From an uncultured bacterium (lineage in GTDB: Bacteria > Bacillota > Clostridia > Lachnospirales > Lachnospiraceae), in the NCBI GenBank assembly GCA_947383005.1, contig CANDBT010000007.1, forward strand, positions 1 through 64,000: a stretch of DNA of 64,000 bases, read 5' to 3'. Positions 61,521-64,000 of this stretch are shown here, piece after piece. Under the pieces are notes generated by a model, which did no database searches, was not told where the DNA came from, and saw nothing but the letters and a program-made list of their open reading frames with translations. The number at the start of each line of letters is the position of its first letter. Position 1 is the stretch's first letter. A program made the position numbers and the translations under genes.

Positions 61521-62295
61521 CGCCAAGCACCTCCTTTGTCAGTGCCGCATACCCTTCCGCCACGATTCCCTTAGGGGCATGGATAAAAATGCTCTTTCCC
61601 TCCGCGCTGGTTTCCGCCGCCTTAATGGATAACGGGATACAATTCTCAAATATATGTATCCTGTCCCCATAAGCCTCCCGAAGCCGGTCAGAGATATCCT
61701 TCGCGTAGTTCGTCCTGCGGTCCACCTTGGTAAGCAAAATCCCTTCAATCTCCAGGTCCCTGTTCAACTGCCGCCGCACCCGACCAATAGTCTTAATCAG
61801 CTGCTGCAGCCCCTTCACCGACAAATAAGCCGATTCCACTGGTATCAGCACACTATCCGCCACCACCAGTGCATTAATGGTTATCATCCCCAGAGAAGGC
61901 ATAGTATCCAGCAAGATAAAATCATACCGTTCCCGAACCCTATCAATATACTGCCGCAAGATCGTCTCCCTACTCATCATGTTCACCAGGGTTGTCTCCA
62001 TACCTGCCAGTTCAATATTGGCAGGAAGAAAATCCACTCCCTCCTCATGGTGCAGAATCCCCTCATCAAGCTCCCACGGTTCATCATTGACCACCTTCTC
62101 CATCAGATTCACCAAGGTAACATCCAGTTCATCCGGCTCTGCAATCCCCAGACACGCTGTCATACTGCCCTGGGCATCCGCGTCAATCAAAAGGACTCTT
62201 TTTCCTTCCCTGGCCAGTCCAATACCCAGATTCACACAAGTTGTACTTTTTCCCACTCCGCCTTTCTGCGAAGCTACGGTTATGACCTTTGCCAT
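61507..62295 (-). CDS. parA: ParA-family partition ATPase
   Basis: 262 residues with ribosome site GGAGGAAAA. Deviant Walker A KGGVGKSTT (residues ~11-18), Walker A' (LLIDADAQGSM) and Walker B (FILLDTMPSLG) are complete. It is of the short Soj/ParA type without an N-terminal DNA-binding domain. It positions the element (or its excised circle) together with ParB. Operon order is a small gene, parA, parB, then the centromere repeats. Confidence 0.93.
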   Translation of the reverse strand: MAKVITVASQKGGVGKSTTCVNLGIGLAREGKRVLLIDADAQGSMTACLGIAEPDELDVTLVNLMEKVVNDEPWELDEGILHHEEGVDFLPANIELAGMETTLVNMMSRETILRQYIDRVRERYDFILLDTMPSLGMITINALVVADSVLIPVESAYLSVKGLQQLIKTIGRVRRQLNRDLEIEGILLTKVDRRTNYAKDISDRLREAYGDRIHIFENCIPLSIKAAETSAEGKSIFIHAPKGIVAEGYAALTKEVLGGGES

Positions 62296-62322
62296 CTTTT
62301 TTCCTCCGTCAATCGTCTCTCT

Positions 62323-62733
62323 TTAAGCTGCCCCGCAATACTCCGGATACCGAATCTTAACCGCCTGCCAGAAATAAGGCGCATAGCCACAGCAGAACAG
62401 TTCCTCTACCGTATACCGCCCACATTCCGTCAACTGCTCCTCCGAATCCTCATAATCGAACACACTTGGGGTTCCATTGTTATATAAGTTGTAAGCCATT
62501 CGGACAATTTTCCTACTCCCGGAAGTCTGCCACCCATCATGCAGGCACTCTGTCTTCACCAATCCAGTCTTGAAATCATAAATCTCATTTACATGATCCC
62601 TTGTATCCCTGTCAATTCCCAGACAGTACACCAACGCAGCATGATAGACATCCTGATATCTGCACCGCTTCAATGACCGAACAAAAAAATCCTTATGCTC
62701 CATACTTGAATAAATCATTTTCTCTTCATTCAT
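62323..62733 (-). CDS. Small conserved element protein (DUF6075-like)
   Basis: 136 residues. The sequence CRYQDVYHAALVYCLGIDRD and the block EIYDFKTGLVKTECLHDGWQ recur in proteins next to ParA in Lachnospiraceae mobile elements, tentatively DUF6075. No catalytic motif is seen. It lies 27 nt upstream of parA and heads the partition operon, with operator-like TTGAGTA palindromes in its upstream region. Confidence 0.55.
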   Translation of the reverse strand: MNEEKMIYSSMEHKDFFVRSLKRCRYQDVYHAALVYCLGIDRDTRDHVNEIYDFKTGLVKTECLHDGWQTSGSRKIVRMAYNLYNNGTPSVFDYEDSEEQLTECGRYTVEELFCCGYAPYFWQAVKIRYPEYCGAA

Positions 62734-62786
62734 ATTCTTTATTTTCCTTTTCTTTTTTTGAAGGTAACGATGTGGTTTTTAATAAT

Positions 62787-62853
62787 TTGAGTAAACTTCG
62801 CTAAAGATTTAAGATACCCATTTTACTCAACAAGTAGTTTGAGTAATACTCAA
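62787..62853. promoter_or_regulatory. TTGAGTA/TACTCAA operator cluster upstream of the partition operon
   Basis: TTGAGTA occurs at 62787-62793 and 62839-62845, TACTCAA at 62824-62830 and 62847-62853. The pair at 62839-62853 forms a palindrome with one central base, and 62824/62839 form an inverted pair. The cluster lies between the partition operon and the tsf terminator and probably binds an element-coded repressor. Confidence 0.5.
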
Positions 62854-62910
62854 GTTGAAGTGATTTCAGACGGTTTTATACGGTATTTTGCGGCTTTTTC
62901 AAAAACACGC

Positions 62911-62977
62911 AAAAGCCCCAAAACACCTTGCATTCTCCGATCAATCGGGAATTTACAAGGCTTTTGGGGCCTTTTTC
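62911..62977 (-). terminator. Strong terminator after tsf
   Basis: Minus-strand GCCCCAAAAGCCTTG pairs with CAAGGTGTTTTGGGGC, with an inner CCGAT/ATCGG hairpin, and is followed by a T-rich stretch (TTTTGCGTGTTTTT). It ends the rpsB-tsf transcript 31 nt after the tsf stop and shields the element from host transcription. Confidence 0.85.
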
Positions 62978-63007
62978 ATATCATGTTAAATTTTCAGGGT
63001 TCAGGGC

Positions 63008-63946
63008 TTACATTCCCATCTGCTTCGCCACTTCTTCAGCAAAGTTCTCTTCCTTCTTCTCCAGGCCCTCACCTGTCTCGAACCGGACAAATTTCTTCAC
63101 CTTAATATTTGCCCCGTTTTCCTTAGCTACAGCCTTTACATACTGATCCACAGACTGCTTACCATCTTCAGCCTTCACGTAAACCTGATCCATCAAACAA
63201 ATCTCTTTAAGCTCCTTATTGATACGCCCTTGAACCATTCCTGCAATTACCTTTTCTGGTTTGGAAGCCTCCTTCGGATCATTTTGGATCTGAGCCATCA
63301 AAATCGCTTTCTCATGCTCAATAAATTCTTCGCTGATCTCGCTGCGGTCTGTATACATTGGCTTCAATGCTGCGGCCTGCATGGCTATATTTTTAGCCAT
63401 TTCTTTTATCGCATCGTTGATAACATCGGTTTCAACATCCACTAATACGCCAATTTTGCCGCCGCCATGAATATAAGAAGCAACAAAACCGTTTTCTTCG
63501 ACTACTTGCTCAAATCTACGGATATTCATATTTTCGCCAATGATAGAAATTTGAGAAGACAAAGCCTCTTTTACTGTCATAGACGGGTCTTTTGCCCAAG
63601 TTTCTTCCATAAAAGCATCAATATTTGCTGCAGTAGTTACCAATGCCTGAGCGGCAACATCAGCCACATAACTCTGGAATTTTTCATTCTTGGCAACAAA
63701 ATCCGTCTCTGCGTTTACTTCTACCGCAACAGCCTTCTTACTGTCCTCAGTAAGAGCAGTCACTACAATTCCCTCTGCCGCAATGCGGCCAGCCTTTTTA
63801 ACTGCGGCAGCAAGTCCTTTTTCTCTCAAATACTCAACTGCTTTATCCATATCCCCATCAGTCGCCGCAAGAGCTTTTTTACAATCCATCATGCCGGCTC
63901 CTGTCATTTCTCTTAATTCTTTCACCATCGCTGCTGTTACTGCCAT
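63008..63946 (-). CDS. tsf: Elongation factor Ts
   Basis: 312 residues from ATG 63946 with GGAGG 9 nt upstream; the in-frame ATG 27 nt further upstream has no ribosome site. N-terminal UBA-like domain (VKELREMTGAGMMDCKKALA), core motif AETDFVAKN, and the C-terminal dimerisation region are intact. It exchanges GDP on EF-Tu during translation. Its usual upstream partner rpsB would lie just outside the window. It marks the host chromosome next to the element. Confidence 0.97.
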   Translation of the reverse strand: MAVTAAMVKELREMTGAGMMDCKKALAATDGDMDKAVEYLREKGLAAAVKKAGRIAAEGIVVTALTEDSKKAVAVEVNAETDFVAKNEKFQSYVADVAAQALVTTAANIDAFMEETWAKDPSMTVKEALSSQISIIGENMNIRRFEQVVEENGFVASYIHGGGKIGVLVDVETDVINDAIKEMAKNIAMQAAALKPMYTDRSEISEEFIEHEKAILMAQIQNDPKEASKPEKVIAGMVQGRINKELKEICLMDQVYVKAEDGKQSVDQYVKAVAKENGANIKVKKFVRFETGEGLEKKEENFAEEVAKQMGM

Positions 63947-64000
63947 TGTCGTATACCTCCATAAATTTTTCATTATACTTAATCAAGTAGGGAGAAACTT

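Larger units (their letters stand above)
37069..62733. mobile_element. Integrative/conjugative element core with type IV secretion, partition and Hachiman cargo
   Basis: Continuous block of conjugation genes (sortase B, VirD4, VirB4, PrgI/VirB3-like, transglycosylase-peptidase, VirB6-like, pilin), partition genes parA/parB with a repeat array, and an AT-rich defence cargo. The right limit lies between the 62323-62733 gene and the terminator after tsf. The left limit is not visible; a shared promoter at 8389-8417 and conjugative-transposon regulators at 9082-9719 suggest that the element includes much of the left side. No integrase, relaxase or attachment repeats are visible, so the class (ICE or integrated plasmid) is inferred. 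Confidence 0.7.

Noticed and set aside
63008-63946. tsf as a gene carried by the mobile element
   Set aside because: Full-length, typical housekeeping EF-Ts with its own strong terminator; more likely the host gene flanking the insertion.

Overview
The window looks like chromosome plus integrated mobile DNA from a gut Lachnospiraceae (Clostridium cluster XIVa, Enterocloster/Hungatella-like). The evidence is moderate GC, choline-binding-type cell-wall repeats, a clostridial-style type IV secretion locus, many redox lipoproteins, and a typical Firmicute elongation factor Ts (tsf) at the right edge. Species cannot be fixed from sequence alone. Nearly all genes lie on the minus strand; only an XRE regulator (10026-10349) and a LysR regulator (34259-35098) are on the plus strand. 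I see no rRNA, tRNA, CRISPR array, integrase or relaxase.

Region 1 (1-9720) holds surface proteins with cell-wall-binding repeats, a zeta-like toxin with a tiny antitoxin gene directly upstream, and an operon of an S1-domain protein, a cold-shock-domain protein with an acidic tail, and a secreted DUF6273-like protein. A conjugative-transposon-type pair (sigma-like plus small helix-turn-helix protein) follows. The S1/cold-shock operon has a promoter that is almost a copy of the promoter of the transfer operon 46 kb away, which ties this region to the conjugative element.

Region 2 (10-37 kb) is a dense redox island. It encodes six flavodoxin-fold proteins (several exported as lipoproteins or cell-wall proteins), five aldo-keto reductases, a short-chain dehydrogenase, an iron-type alcohol dehydrogenase, a bicupin, four exported alpha/beta hydrolases, a DUF362 protein, an ArsP-type permease, a two-component system and two LysR regulators. 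Five transcription units share a promoter box (GACTTCT, exactly 19 nt, then a -10 element), so the island is probably one regulon.

Region 3 (37-62.7 kb) is an integrative/conjugative element module: sortase B, VirD4, a replication-type helix-turn-helix protein, VirB4, a PrgI/VirB3-like protein, a transglycosylase-peptidase, a VirB6/TrbL-like protein and a VirB2-like pilin. It continues with regulators, ParA, ParB and a centromere-like array of nine 35-37 bp repeats next to parB. A single copy of the same palindrome sits just upstream of the transfer promoter, suggesting KorB-like control of transfer by ParB.

An AT-rich cargo between the pilin gene and the partition genes is a Hachiman antiphage system (hamA plus helicase hamB). 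hamB is split in two by an apparent one-base contraction of an A tract. Three element promoters, upstream of the S1 gene, the pilin gene and the 58771-59220 gene, are each followed by a hairpin with a T5-T7-GTG tail before the first gene. This implies control by conditional termination. The element ends before the strong terminator that follows tsf.
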